Below the pieces are notes generated by a model that was not told the DNA's origin, ran no database searches, and saw only the letters and a list, made by a program, of their open reading frames with translations. Below are positions 41,714 to 50,330 of a DNA stretch of 63,114 nucleotides, in pieces (positions within the stretch are counted from its first letter, which is position 1; the number at the start of each line of letters is the position of its first letter). Origin of the DNA: CAG-488 sp963625295 (lineage in GTDB: Bacteria > Bacillota > Clostridia > Oscillospirales > Acutalibacteraceae); the NCBI GenBank assembly GCA_963625295.1, contig CAVFTC010000002.1, positions 1 to 63,114 on the forward strand, given 5' to 3'. The position numbers and the translations under genes were made by a program.

Positions 41714-43045
41714 ATGGGAAAAAAGATTATAGTAGCCGGCGGCGGACACGGCGGAATTGCAGCGGCCGCAATTTTGGCTGAGCAGGGCTACGATGTTACC
41801 GTTTTTGAAAAAAACAAGCGTGAGGACATGGGCTACGACTGGACGGATATTTTTGACCGCAAGGGACTTCTTGCCTGCGGAATGGAAATGCCGCCGGAGG
41901 ATAAATATCGCCTCAAGAACGACATGACATTTTTCAGCCCGTCGAGGAATAAAAAGCTCAAGCAGCATGTTCCCGAGGATCAGCTTGAAATTCAGATGGA
42001 GCGCAAGGATATTTACAACCACATAATCGACCATGCCGAAAAATGCGGCGTAAAATTTGTCTATGAAACCGAAATTCTCGCTCCTATCATGCTCGGCAGC
42101 CGAGTTGCCGGCATTCAAACAACGGACGCTGTGATTTATGCCGACCTCGTCATTGATGCGGCGGGCATAAATTCGCCGATTCGTAAAAATCTTCCCGACT
42201 CCCTCGGAATACAGAAAGAGCCGGACAAGTACGACACCTTCTATGTTTACCGTGCTTTTTACAACAAAACCGCTCCCGTTGAGGACGACAAGTACAGAGT
42301 CTATCTTCTCTTTGACAACAAGCAGCAGATTTGCTGGGTCGCAGATGACGAGGAATACACCGATGTTCTCATCGGACGATTCAATCCGCTGACCGATGAA
42401 GAGGTTGAGGAAACTATCGGCAAGCTCCGTGAGCTTAACGACGACCTCGGCACTCAGAAATTGAGGGGCGGACAGTATGTAAAGATTCCGGTTCGTCAGC
42501 CGCTCGGACTTTTGGTTGCAGACGGCTATGCCGCAATCGGCGACAGCGCATTCATGACCGTTCCGATCATCGGCTCGGGAATCGCAAACAGCCTCAAGGC
42601 GGCTCGGCTTCTTGCGGATGCAGTGCTTGCCGACAAGGATGAGCTTTTCGGCGCAGATACGCTCTGGAAATATCAGCGTGATTTTTACAAACAGCTCGGC
42701 GCAGGACTTGCACCGATCGCAATTATCAAGCTCATGGTTGCACGCTTTTCGCCGAAGGATCTCGATTATTTCTTTGATAACGATATCCTCAATTCCGACG
42801 ATATAACCATCGGCGCAGACACAAACAGCATCAGGTGCTTCATCGAGAACATGATGAACCTTAACTCACTCAAGCTCAAGGTCAAGGGCGTTATGAGCGA
42901 CTTCATTCTCTCCAGAAAGGTTTTCGGAATGAACACGAGAATTGCCGCAGTTATGGCAATAACGAAGGCTATGCCCGTCCGCTATGACCGCAAGAGGGTG
43001 CAATACTGGGTCGAGGGCTACAACAAATGCTTCCGCATTGAATAA
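41714..43045 (+). CDS. FAD-dependent oxidoreductase, geranylgeranyl-reductase-like
   Basis: 443 aa. The N-terminal dinucleotide site reads VAGGGHGGIAAAAILAEQG with an acidic end of the second strand (VFEKNKRED). The second FAD motif is AAIGDSAFMTVPIIGSGIANS, where Asp binds ribitol. The middle domain is beta-sheet rich and the C terminus helical, as in flavoprotein monooxygenases and geranylgeranyl reductases. The gene begins with ATG 41714, 10 bases after AAGGAG; a GTG at 41705 is too close. It is the second gene of the propeller operon. A family A derivative follows the stop. Confidence 0.85.
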   Translation: MGKKIIVAGGGHGGIAAAAILAEQGYDVTVFEKNKREDMGYDWTDIFDRKGLLACGMEMPPEDKYRLKNDMTFFSPSRNKKLKQHVPEDQLEIQMERKDIYNHIIDHAEKCGVKFVYETEILAPIMLGSRVAGIQTTDAVIYADLVIDAAGINSPIRKNLPDSLGIQKEPDKYDTFYVYRAFYNKTAPVEDDKYRVYLLFDNKQQICWVADDEEYTDVLIGRFNPLTDEEVEETIGKLRELNDDLGTQKLRGGQYVKIPVRQPLGLLVADGYAAIGDSAFMTVPIIGSGIANSLKAARLLADAVLADKDELFGADTLWKYQRDFYKQLGAGLAPIAIIKLMVARFSPKDLDYFFDNDILNSDDITIGADTNSIRCFIENMMNLNSLKLKVKGVMSDFILSRKVFGMNTRIAAVMAITKAMPVRYDRKRVQYWVEGYNKCFRIE

Positions 43046-43050
43046 GAGAT

Positions 43051-43087
43051 TAAGGCAACACTGCACAATAAATGCGGCGTTGCCCTA
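43051..43087. repeat. Short family A derivative, probable terminator
   Basis: TAAGGCAACACTGCACAATAAATGC and GGCGTTGCCCTAA, two ends of the element forming a hairpin 5 bases after the FAD oxidoreductase stop. Confidence 0.65.
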
Positions 43088-43159
43088 AATTTTGCTCTCA
43101 AACCCTTTCTTTTGGATTGATGTTATGATATAATATTTGTTTAAGCGAGGTGTTGGCTT

Positions 43160-43789
43160 ATGACGAAAAAAGAAAGAGCGTTGCTTTGCGTGCAAGCTCT
43201 AAAAAAAGAGTATCCCGAGGCGGTTTGTTCCCTTGATTACAAGAACGAATTTCAGCTTCTTGTTGCAACGAGGCTTTCTGCCCAATGCACCGACGCACGG
43301 GTGAATCTTGTCACGCCTACGCTTTTTGAAAAATATCCGAGCATTGAGGCCTTTGCCGATGCCGATGTTGCCGATGTGGAGGGGCTTGTGCGCTCCTGCG
43401 GCTTCTATCGCACCAAGGCGAAGGACATTGTCGGAATGGCGCAAAAAATCCTTTCCGATTTCGGCGGAAGGGTTCCGGACAATATCGAGGATTTGACCTC
43501 GTTGCCAGGAGTCGGCAGAAAAACGGCAAACCTCATCTGCGGTGATATTTACGGCAAGCCTGCCGTTGTTGCCGACACCCATCTTATCCGCATTACGAAT
43601 TTGCTCGGTCTTGTCGAAACGAAAGACCCGTATAAGGTGGAGCTTGCGCTGCGAGAGCTGCTTCCTCCAGAGGAAAGCAACGATTTTTGTCACCGCTGCG
43701 TTCTTCACGGCAGAGCAGTATGCGTTGCAAGACGACCCGACTGCGAAAAATGCTGCATGGCTTCCTTTTGCAAATCGGCGGCTAAATAA
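43160..43789 (+). CDS. nth: Endonuclease III
   Basis: 209 aa. A DNA glycosylase/AP lyase that removes oxidised pyrimidines in base excision repair. The helix-hairpin-helix reads LPGVGRKTANL with catalytic Lys about 121, and the catalytic Asp is in VVADTH at about 139. Four cysteines at about 188, 195, 198 and 204 (C-x6-C-x2-C-x5-C) hold the 4Fe-4S cluster. GAGGTG is present before ATG 43160. A TATAAT lies 25 bases upstream with no good -35. The small gene downstream is convergent. Confidence 0.96.
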   Translation: MTKKERALLCVQALKKEYPEAVCSLDYKNEFQLLVATRLSAQCTDARVNLVTPTLFEKYPSIEAFADADVADVEGLVRSCGFYRTKAKDIVGMAQKILSDFGGRVPDNIEDLTSLPGVGRKTANLICGDIYGKPAVVADTHLIRITNLLGLVETKDPYKVELALRELLPPEESNDFCHRCVLHGRAVCVARRPDCEKCCMASFCKSAAK

Positions 43790-43796
43790 CGAGCCG

Positions 43797-44060
43797 TCAG
43801 AAGAATCGGCTGATGAGCAACGCTGCTGCCGCACCGACAAGGGCAGAGCCTATCAGCTTGGCGGCAAGAACAATACGGCTGCGTTTCAGCTTGGTCGGTG
43901 GCGGAGCACCTGTTTCGCCGGCAATTTCGCCTGCCCGTTCACGCAGCGTACCCTCGCTGACCTGAGAAAACTCGGGCTTGACAAAAAATATTACACGCTC
44001 AAAATATTCACAGGTCGGTTTTGTGACCTCAACGACCTGATGATTGACCCCTTTGATCAA
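43797..44060 (-). CDS. Small tail-anchored membrane protein, unknown
   Basis: 87 aa from TTG 44060 (LIKGVNHQVVEVTKPTCEYFERVIFFVKPEFSQ). The C-terminal 25 residues form one hydrophobic helix, rich in Ala and Leu (IVLAAKLIGSALVGAAAALL), so it should sit in the membrane by its tail. I recall similar short proteins in Clostridia, but have no function to offer. The frame stays open upstream to 44231, where a start would run into the DnaA-box cluster; that longer part looks unlike protein, so I chose the TTG at AGGGAT. It overlaps nothing and faces nth. Confidence 0.5.
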   Translation of the reverse strand: MIKGVNHQVVEVTKPTCEYFERVIFFVKPEFSQVSEGTLRERAGEIAGETGAPPPTKLKRSRIVLAAKLIGSALVGAAAALLISRFF

Positions 44061-44078
44061 ACTATCCCTGCTTTCGTT

Positions 44079-44097
44079 CGGTAACCGGCGGTTACCG
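44079..44097. promoter_or_regulatory. Perfect palindrome CGGTAACC-GGC-GGTTACCG
   Basis: 8-bp arms 19 bases before the start of the small membrane protein gene. Its half GGCGGTTACCG is also found at 30-40 and 33287-33298 fused to family A ends, so it may be a repeat piece or a binding site. Confidence 0.4.
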
Positions 44098-44185
44098 TGT
44101 TTTTCCCTTTTATTGTTGCCGTTCGGAAGAATTTTTATGCAAGACAAAGTGAATAATGTGCGACTGAAAACGACGGCTTGTAACA

Positions 44186-44322
44186 TTTTCCACCTTTTCT
44201 GTGGAAGTGTGGAAAACTTTGATTTTTTCACAAAATCGGTGGAAAACTATGTGGAAAGTGTGGATAACTCCTTTGAAAATCGTTGATTTTACGCATTTTT
44301 CCACAGTTTTGCCCGTGGAAAA
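44186..44322. promoter_or_regulatory. Cluster of eight DnaA-box-like 9-mers
   Basis: One perfect box (TGTGGATAA, 44259-44267) and seven near matches: 44186 TTTTCCACC, 44200 TGTGGAAGT, 44208 TGTGGAAAA, 44238 GGTGGAAAA, 44250 TGTGGAAAG, 44297 TTTTCCACA, 44314 CGTGGAAAA. Flanking DNA to 44450 is very AT-rich. It is probably a DnaA-binding locus (titration or regulatory). An origin is less likely because dnaA and dnaN are not here. Confidence 0.65.
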
Positions 44323-44498
44323 TACATATTTCGTTAATTATTTAACAATCGCACTTAAGTTTTGTCAAGTGTTTTTTTGTTATAAAAACCGGAAAATTTT
44401 GCTCAAAATTTCAGAAATCTTTGTGCAAAACAGAGTTTAAAAAAAGCTTGACAAGGATTTTGTGACAAAAGGTTACAAAATGAATATTTATAGGAAAT

Positions 44499-44510
44499 TA
44501 AGGCAATACC
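44499..44510. repeat. Family A end fragment
   Basis: TAAGGCAATACC only, just before the ribosome site of ogg. Confidence 0.4.
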
Positions 44511-44524
44511 GAAAGGAAATCAGC

Positions 44525-45343
44525 ATGGAAAGCTGTATTAAGGACAACAGTATATGCTTTGACGGGGTCGAAATTTTTGACCTTGCGCTGACGCTTGACT
44601 GCGGACAGGCGTTTCGCTGGGGTCAAAGGTCGAACGGAGCTTGGCACGGGGTTGCGTCGAGACGAGCGGTCGATATAACGCAGGACGGCGAAAAAATCAC
44701 CGTTATCGGCGATACGGACGAGGCTTTTTGGCGAGCTTATCTCGACCTTGACCGTGACTACGGCGCAATCTGCGAAAGGCTAAAGACAGACGACCGGCTC
44801 AAAAGGGCGATAAGCGAATACGGCGGAATACGAATCCTCCGTCAGGACACATGGGAGGCGCTGTGTTCCTTTATAATCTCGCAGAACAACAACATTCCGA
44901 GAATAAAGGGAATAATCGAGCGGCTTTGCGCAGCCTTTGGGGACGACCTCGGAAACGGCGATTTTTCTTTTCCGGCCGCCGAAAGGCTTGCGGAATGCAG
45001 CGTTGACGACCTTGCACCGCTGCGTTCAGGCTTCAGGGCAAAATACATAATTGACGCAGCGAAAAAGATTACCGACGGCGAGGTTAAGCTCGATATGCTT
45101 GCGGTTGAGGATATTGACTCCTGCCGAGCCGAGCTGATAAAAATAAAGGGAGTCGGCGCAAAGGTTGCCGAATGTACCCTGCTCTACGGCTGCGGCAGAA
45201 TCGACGCTTTCCCCGTTGATGTATGGGTCAAGCGGATAATGTCGGAGCTTTATCCCGACGGGCTGCCGGAATGCACGGTAGGCGTTGAGGGAATAGCCCA
45301 GCAATTTCTTTTTCACTGGCGAAGGCAATATAAAACGATATAA
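44525..45343 (+). CDS. ogg: 8-oxoguanine DNA glycosylase/AP lyase (OGG1-like)
   Basis: 272 aa. The N-terminal domain has CGQAFRW, and the HhH-GPD domain has ISQNNNIPRI, matching the OGG1 family motifs that read 8-oxoguanine. The catalytic Lys is about 213 (KGVGAKVAE) and the Asp about 232 (FPVDVWV). It removes 8-oxoguanine from DNA and cuts the strand. AAAGGA is 13 bases before ATG 44525; a longer in-frame start (44462) begins in an AT-rich region and is less likely. With nth on the other side of the DnaA cluster, this is a pair of oxidative-damage repair genes. The ABC exporter follows after 12 bases. Confidence 0.93.
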   Translation: MESCIKDNSICFDGVEIFDLALTLDCGQAFRWGQRSNGAWHGVASRRAVDITQDGEKITVIGDTDEAFWRAYLDLDRDYGAICERLKTDDRLKRAISEYGGIRILRQDTWEALCSFIISQNNNIPRIKGIIERLCAAFGDDLGNGDFSFPAAERLAECSVDDLAPLRSGFRAKYIIDAAKKITDGEVKLDMLAVEDIDSCRAELIKIKGVGAKVAECTLLYGCGRIDAFPVDVWVKRIMSELYPDGLPECTVGVEGIAQQFLFHWRRQYKTI

Positions 45344-45355
45344 TTTGGAGGCACT

Positions 45356-47074
45356 ATGAAAGAACTGTTAAAGTATTTGCGGCACTATGTCAAGGAAAGC
45401 ATTCTTGCGCCGCTGTTCAAAATGCTTGAGGCGAGCTTTGAGCTTTTTGTTCCGCTGGTAATGGCGGCAATAATCGACACGGGCATCAAAAATTCGGACA
45501 AGCCTTATATTTTCAAGATGGCAATGGTCCTTGTCGGGCTGGCGATCGTCGGCTTTATCAGTGCGCTTACGGCTCAGTATTTCGCCGCAAAGGCAGCGGT
45601 CGGCTTCGGCAAGGAGCTGAGGAGCGACCTTTACCGCCACATCAACACGCTGTCCTATACTGAGATCGACAAAATCGGAACTTCGACCCTCATCACAAGG
45701 CTGACGGCGGATGTCAATCAGATGCAAACGGCGGTCAATCTTTTTCTGAGGCTTTTCCTGCGCTCCCCGTTCATCGTTATCGGCGCAGTTGTCATGGCGT
45801 TTACGGTTGACCCGAAAACGGCGATAATCTTTGCCGTTTCGATACCGCTGCTTGCGGTCGTTGTTTTCGGCATAATGTTCTATTCCGTGCCGATTTATAA
45901 AAAGGTGCAGAACAGGCTTGATTCCGTCATGAGAATAACGAGAGAGAACTTATCCGGAGTGCGTGTTATCCGTGCCTTTAACCACGAGCAAAAGGAGATT
46001 GAGGAATTTGACAAATGCTCGGAGGAATTGAAGGATATGCAGCTTTACGGCGGCAGAATCTCGGCATACCTCAATCCCATAACCTATGTTATCGTCAATA
46101 TTTCAATCGTTCTTATAATATATGTCGGCGGTCTGCGTGTCGATACGGGCAGACTGACCCAGGGTGAGGTTATTTCCCTCATCAACTATATGTCGCAGGT
46201 TCTTGTGGAGCTTATCAAGCTTTCAAACCTTATCATCAATCTCACAAAATCCGTTGCGTGCGGCAACAGAATCAACGATGTTTTCAAAATCATGCCCTCT
46301 ATCAACAACGGCAGCGGCATAAAGAGCGAGGAGGATACAGCCGTCGAATTCGACAATGTAAGCGCAACCTATGCCGGTTCAAAGGAAAAATCTCTCGATT
46401 CGCTCACGCTGAGAGTGCCGAGAGGCTCAACGGTCGGCATAATCGGAGCGACAGGCTCGGGCAAAACCACGCTCGTCAATCTTATTCCGAGATTCTACGA
46501 TGTCAGCTCCGGCTCTCTCAAAATCAACGGAACGGATGTTCGCAGCTATAATGTTGATGAGCTTCGCCAACTGGTCGGAGTTGTTCCGCAGAAGGCGGCT
46601 CTCGTCAGCGGAACGGTTCGTGACAACATAAAATGGGGCAAGCCCGACGCAACCGACGGGGAGATAACCGCTGCGCTCAAAACCGCACAGGCTCTCGACT
46701 TCGTCAACGAAAAGGACGGACTTGACAGCAAAATTCTTCAGGGTGGCAAGAACCTTTCCGGCGGTCAGATCCAGCGTCTGACAATTGCAAGGGCGCTTGT
46801 CAGGAAGCCGGAAATACTTATTCTTGACGACAGCTCGTCCGCTCTTGACTTTGCGACCGACGCTGCGCTCAGGCGTGCGATAAAATCGGACACGGATAAC
46901 ATGACCGTTTTCATCGTTTCTCAGCGTTTTTCAACGATTAAAAATGCCGACATGATAATTGTGCTTGACGACGGTAAGGTTTGCGGAATCGGCAAGCATG
47001 ACGAGCTTTTTGAAGGCTGTGCGGAATACCGTGAAATTTGCGAATCTCAGCTTTCGAGCAAGGAGGCGGTATAA
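45356..47074 (+). CDS. Heterodimeric ABC exporter, subunit with degenerate ATP site
   Basis: 572 aa, with six helices and a nucleotide-binding domain. Walker A is GATGSGKTT and the signature is LSGGQ, but the Walker B end reads LILDDSSSALD with Asp in place of the catalytic Glu, and the switch reads VSQRF with Gln for His. This is the pattern of the non-catalytic half in TM287/288, BmrCD and LmrCD-type exporters, where two different half-transporters make one catalytic and one degenerate ATP site. GGAGGC lies before ATG 45356. The second gene starts directly after this stop. The substrate may be a drug or peptide, but is not known. Confidence 0.93.
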   Translation: MKELLKYLRHYVKESILAPLFKMLEASFELFVPLVMAAIIDTGIKNSDKPYIFKMAMVLVGLAIVGFISALTAQYFAAKAAVGFGKELRSDLYRHINTLSYTEIDKIGTSTLITRLTADVNQMQTAVNLFLRLFLRSPFIVIGAVVMAFTVDPKTAIIFAVSIPLLAVVVFGIMFYSVPIYKKVQNRLDSVMRITRENLSGVRVIRAFNHEQKEIEEFDKCSEELKDMQLYGGRISAYLNPITYVIVNISIVLIIYVGGLRVDTGRLTQGEVISLINYMSQVLVELIKLSNLIINLTKSVACGNRINDVFKIMPSINNGSGIKSEEDTAVEFDNVSATYAGSKEKSLDSLTLRVPRGSTVGIIGATGSGKTTLVNLIPRFYDVSSGSLKINGTDVRSYNVDELRQLVGVVPQKAALVSGTVRDNIKWGKPDATDGEITAALKTAQALDFVNEKDGLDSKILQGGKNLSGGQIQRLTIARALVRKPEILILDDSSSALDFATDAALRRAIKSDTDNMTVFIVSQRFSTIKNADMIIVLDDGKVCGIGKHDELFEGCAEYREICESQLSSKEAV

Positions 47075-48823
47075 ATGAAGAAAAATAATAAAGGTACTTT
47101 CCGCCGTCTGCTCAAGCTGATTGAAAAATATAAATTTCTTGTCCTTCTTTCGCTGCTTTTGGCGGTAGTTGTCGTAGCGACTCAGCTTTATGCGCCGATT
47201 CTGTTCGGCAATGCGGTCGACCTTGCGCTCGGCAAGGGTCAGGTCGATATCAAGGGCATTGTCACCATTCTCATCAAAACCGCCGTTATAATCGGCATAA
47301 CCGCATTGGCTCAATGGATAATGAACATCATCAACAACCGCATAACCTACCGGGTTGTCAAGGATCTGCGTGTTCAGGCGTTCCGTCATTTGCAGAAGCT
47401 CGACATCGGTTATATCGACTCCCACGAGCATGGCGATATCGTCAGCCGAATTATTACCGATATAGATCAGCTTTCGGACGGACTGCTGATGGGCTTCACT
47501 CAGTTCTTTACAGGCGTTATAACGATTCTCGGCACGCTGATTTTCATGTTCTCCGTTAATGCAAAAATTGCGCTCATCGTTGTGCTGCTCACTCCGCTTT
47601 CACTTTTCGTTGCGTCGTTTATCGCAAAGCGAACCTATTCGATGTTCCAAAAGCAGTCAGAAACAAGGGGCGAGATCACGACGCATATAAACGAGATGGT
47701 CGGCAATCAGAAGCTTGTCAAAGCGTTCAGCCGTGAGGCGGCGAACGAAGAAAAATTTGACGAGATAAACGACAGACTCACAAGATACAGCCTCAAGGCT
47801 TCGTTCTTTTCCTCAATGGTCAATCCGTCAACAAGGCTTATCAATGCAATCGTTTACGCCGGAGTGGGAGCGTTCGGTGCGCTTTCCGCCATTTCCGGCA
47901 GACTTACGGTCGGTCAGCTGAGCTGCTTCCTCAGCTATGCAACGCAGTACACCAAGCCGTTTAACGAGATCTCCGGCGTTGTAACGGAGCTTCAAAATGC
48001 TCTCGCTTCGGCGGCAAGAGTGTTTGAGCTTATCGACGAAAAGGAGCAGCTCCCCGACTGCGACAATGCCAAAGAGCTTGAAAAAGCAACAGGCGAGGTT
48101 GAGTTTGAAAATGTCTCCTTTTCCTACGACAAGAGCAAGGAGCTTATTAAAGACCTCAGCATTTCGGCGAAGCCGGGTCAGCGTGTTGCAATCGTCGGCC
48201 CGACGGGCTGCGGCAAGAGTACGCTCATCAATCTGCTCATGCGCTTTTATGACCCCGACAGCGGAATGATAAAGGTTGACGGCGAAAATTCAATGGATTT
48301 CACAAGAAAATCTCTGCGCAAAAATTTCGGAATGGTTCTTCAGGAAACATGGCTCAAATCCGGTACGGTCAGGGAGAATATCGCATATTCCAATCCCGAA
48401 GCAACCGACGAGGAAATTGTCGCCGCCGCAAAGCTTACGCACGCTCACAGCTTTATAAAGCGTTTGCCCGACGGCTACGACACGGTTCTCGGCGAAAACG
48501 GCGGCTCGCTCTCTCAGGGACAGAAGCAGCTGCTTTGCATAACGAGAGTTCTGCTCAATCTGCCGCCGATGCTCATTCTCGACGAGGCGACCTCATCAAT
48601 CGACAGCCACACCGAGATAAGGATTCAGAAAACCTTTGCCAGAATGATGAAGGGAAGAACCTGCTTCGTCGTCGCTCACCGACTCTCGACAATCAAGGAA
48701 TCGGACATCATTCTTGTTATGAACAAGGGTCAAATCATCGAGCAGGGTACACACGAGCAGCTGCTTGAAAAGCACGGCTTCTACTATGATCTTTACAACA
48801 GTCAGTTCGCCGTTACGGAATAA
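47075..48823 (+). CDS. Heterodimeric ABC exporter, catalytic subunit
   Basis: 582 aa. Walker A is GPTGCGKST, Walker B has the full LILDEATSSID with the catalytic Glu, and the switch His is present (VAHRLSTI), whereas the signature reads LSQGQ, as in TM288-like subunits. It therefore fits as the partner of the preceding gene: its own ATP site would be completed by the other's LSGGQ. The start ATG immediately follows the previous stop, with AAGGAGG inside its end, so they are translated together. A strong terminator follows. Confidence 0.93.
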   Translation: MKKNNKGTFRRLLKLIEKYKFLVLLSLLLAVVVVATQLYAPILFGNAVDLALGKGQVDIKGIVTILIKTAVIIGITALAQWIMNIINNRITYRVVKDLRVQAFRHLQKLDIGYIDSHEHGDIVSRIITDIDQLSDGLLMGFTQFFTGVITILGTLIFMFSVNAKIALIVVLLTPLSLFVASFIAKRTYSMFQKQSETRGEITTHINEMVGNQKLVKAFSREAANEEKFDEINDRLTRYSLKASFFSSMVNPSTRLINAIVYAGVGAFGALSAISGRLTVGQLSCFLSYATQYTKPFNEISGVVTELQNALASAARVFELIDEKEQLPDCDNAKELEKATGEVEFENVSFSYDKSKELIKDLSISAKPGQRVAIVGPTGCGKSTLINLLMRFYDPDSGMIKVDGENSMDFTRKSLRKNFGMVLQETWLKSGTVRENIAYSNPEATDEEIVAAAKLTHAHSFIKRLPDGYDTVLGENGGSLSQGQKQLLCITRVLLNLPPMLILDEATSSIDSHTEIRIQKTFARMMKGRTCFVVAHRLSTIKESDIILVMNKGQIIEQGTHEQLLEKHGFYYDLYNSQFAVTE

Positions 48824-48843
48824 AGGCAATAATTGCAAAAATT

Positions 48844-48881
48844 ACCGCTCTTTCAAATCAGAAAGGGCGGTACTGTTTTTA
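48844..48881. terminator. Terminator between convergent genes
   Basis: ACCGCTCTTTC / GAAAGGGCGGT stem (one G-T pair), then GTTTTTATT on the plus strand. Confidence 0.8.
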
Positions 48882-50180
48882 TTCGATTGTTTTCTTTTTC
48901 CTGCCTTTCAGCGCAAGAGCGGTATCGATGGTCAGGATTATTTCAAACAGAAAAACGATGAACGGTTCGGAAACGACATTGATTTTGTTAAACCAATCTG
49001 ATTTTACTATATCCATTCCCAGAACGGAGTTGAAGGTCGCCGCTATCGAATCGACATAAAAATACCAGACACACGGAATCGTGATAAGCAGGGAGCAAAA
49101 CAGAATTGTGTATAGAACATTCTTTTTGCCTTTAGGGGGAGATTGAATGAAACTGACAAACGGCAGCAGCAGAAAAATGAGGATATAAACACGAGCCGTT
49201 GAGTCAACATTCGCAAAGACGAATGCAATTCCGAGGAGCTTTTTCCATTCCTCGTTTGAAAAGAATATTATAAAAGCGCAGCCGAGCCACACCGCTATTT
49301 TTGCAAGAGTAAGGAATATTCCGAAATCCAGCTTGAAGCCGAGCGAGAGCCATGTCAGCAGGTTGGTTATTGATGTGCCCTGCACTGAATAGCTGCTTGC
49401 CTTTGAGGAAAACGCAAAAAGATTTTTTAAGAATTCAACAAAGATGTCGAAGCCGCCGTAGAAGGCGAAGGGGACGAAAAACGCAAGGATTCCGTAAATT
49501 ACAAGACGGCCGGCCTCCTTGTATTTTTTGTCAAAAATCAAAAGCAAGCCAAACAGAGCCGGGAAAATTTTAAATCCCGCGGCAAGGGCTAAAGCTATGT
49601 ATGACAGCTCACGAATTACCTTGTTCTCGCTGTTTCGATAAAAAACAAAAACTCCGCACAAAAACAAGGCAAGCAAAATTGTGTTTCCACGCTGAATGCA
49701 GTAAAGCATCGGGAACGACATTGCCAGAGAGAATGCCGTCAGGAAAGCTCCGAGTTTCGGCGTGGATCGCTGCAAAACATCATAGAGAAGCATTCCCAGC
49801 GCCAATATGCTCACGACGATGAACAGGAGCAAAACTATCTGACACACTCCGTTGGTGTAAATTATGTCACGCTGCTCTTTTTCGAGCACGATATAACGGT
49901 GCGGAACCATCTTTGAAATCAGATAAAAAAACAGGCTGGAAAGCGGAGGGTAAATAACGCCCGTTTCGGTGTAGACATCACGGCTGCCTGCGTCGCACAT
50001 TGAATTGTAAAAATCGTTAAAATAATCCTTTCCGAAAAGGACATCGTTTAAGGCGTCGCCCTCGGAAAGAGCCGCAAGGATAATTAAACAGACAAAAGAG
50101 ATTCCCGACAGAATCAAAAAAAGATTAACGGGAAATGGATTTTTTCTCAAAGCAGTCTTTGAGCCGTTCAAGCTTTTCAT
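48879..50180 (-). CDS. GT87-like (DUF2029) membrane glycosyltransferase
   Basis: 433 aa with about ten helices. After the first helix comes an acidic extracellular loop ending YPPLSSLFFYLISK, a typical DUF2029/GT-C feature where Asp residues (KDYFNDFYNSMCDAG) may bind the lipid-sugar donor. Such enzymes add mannose or another sugar from polyprenyl phosphate to a cell-surface glycan. GAGGAG precedes ATG 50180. It stands alone between the ABC exporter terminator and that of clpX. The donor and acceptor are unknown. Confidence 0.75.
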   Translation of the reverse strand: MKSLNGSKTALRKNPFPVNLFLILSGISFVCLIILAALSEGDALNDVLFGKDYFNDFYNSMCDAGSRDVYTETGVIYPPLSSLFFYLISKMVPHRYIVLEKEQRDIIYTNGVCQIVLLLFIVVSILALGMLLYDVLQRSTPKLGAFLTAFSLAMSFPMLYCIQRGNTILLALFLCGVFVFYRNSENKVIRELSYIALALAAGFKIFPALFGLLLIFDKKYKEAGRLVIYGILAFFVPFAFYGGFDIFVEFLKNLFAFSSKASSYSVQGTSITNLLTWLSLGFKLDFGIFLTLAKIAVWLGCAFIIFFSNEEWKKLLGIAFVFANVDSTARVYILIFLLLPFVSFIQSPPKGKKNVLYTILFCSLLITIPCVWYFYVDSIAATFNSVLGMDIVKSDWFNKINVVSEPFIVFLFEIILTIDTALALKGRKKKTIE

Positions 50181-50275
50181 TATGTCTTCTCCTCAATTAA
50201 ATTGATTGCCGAACGAGGCAACGCTCTCATTATATACTGTTTCGGCATGACTGTCAACCTAACCGCAGAAAAGAC

Positions 50276-50326
50276 AAAAAGACTGCAATTCCACAGCGCT
50301 TCATGCCGCTGCTGATTGCAGTCTTA
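50276..50326 (-). terminator. Terminator of clpP-clpX
   Basis: On the minus strand, AAGACTGCAATC paired with AATTGCAGTCTT, then TTTTGTC. Begins just after the clpX stop. Confidence 0.85.
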
Positions 50327-50330
50327 TCGG

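Noticed and set aside
44186..44460. Chromosomal replication origin
   Set aside because: The box cluster and AT-rich DNA fit, but dnaA/dnaN are absent and core genes on both sides are on the same (minus) strand, so I keep it only as a DnaA-binding locus.
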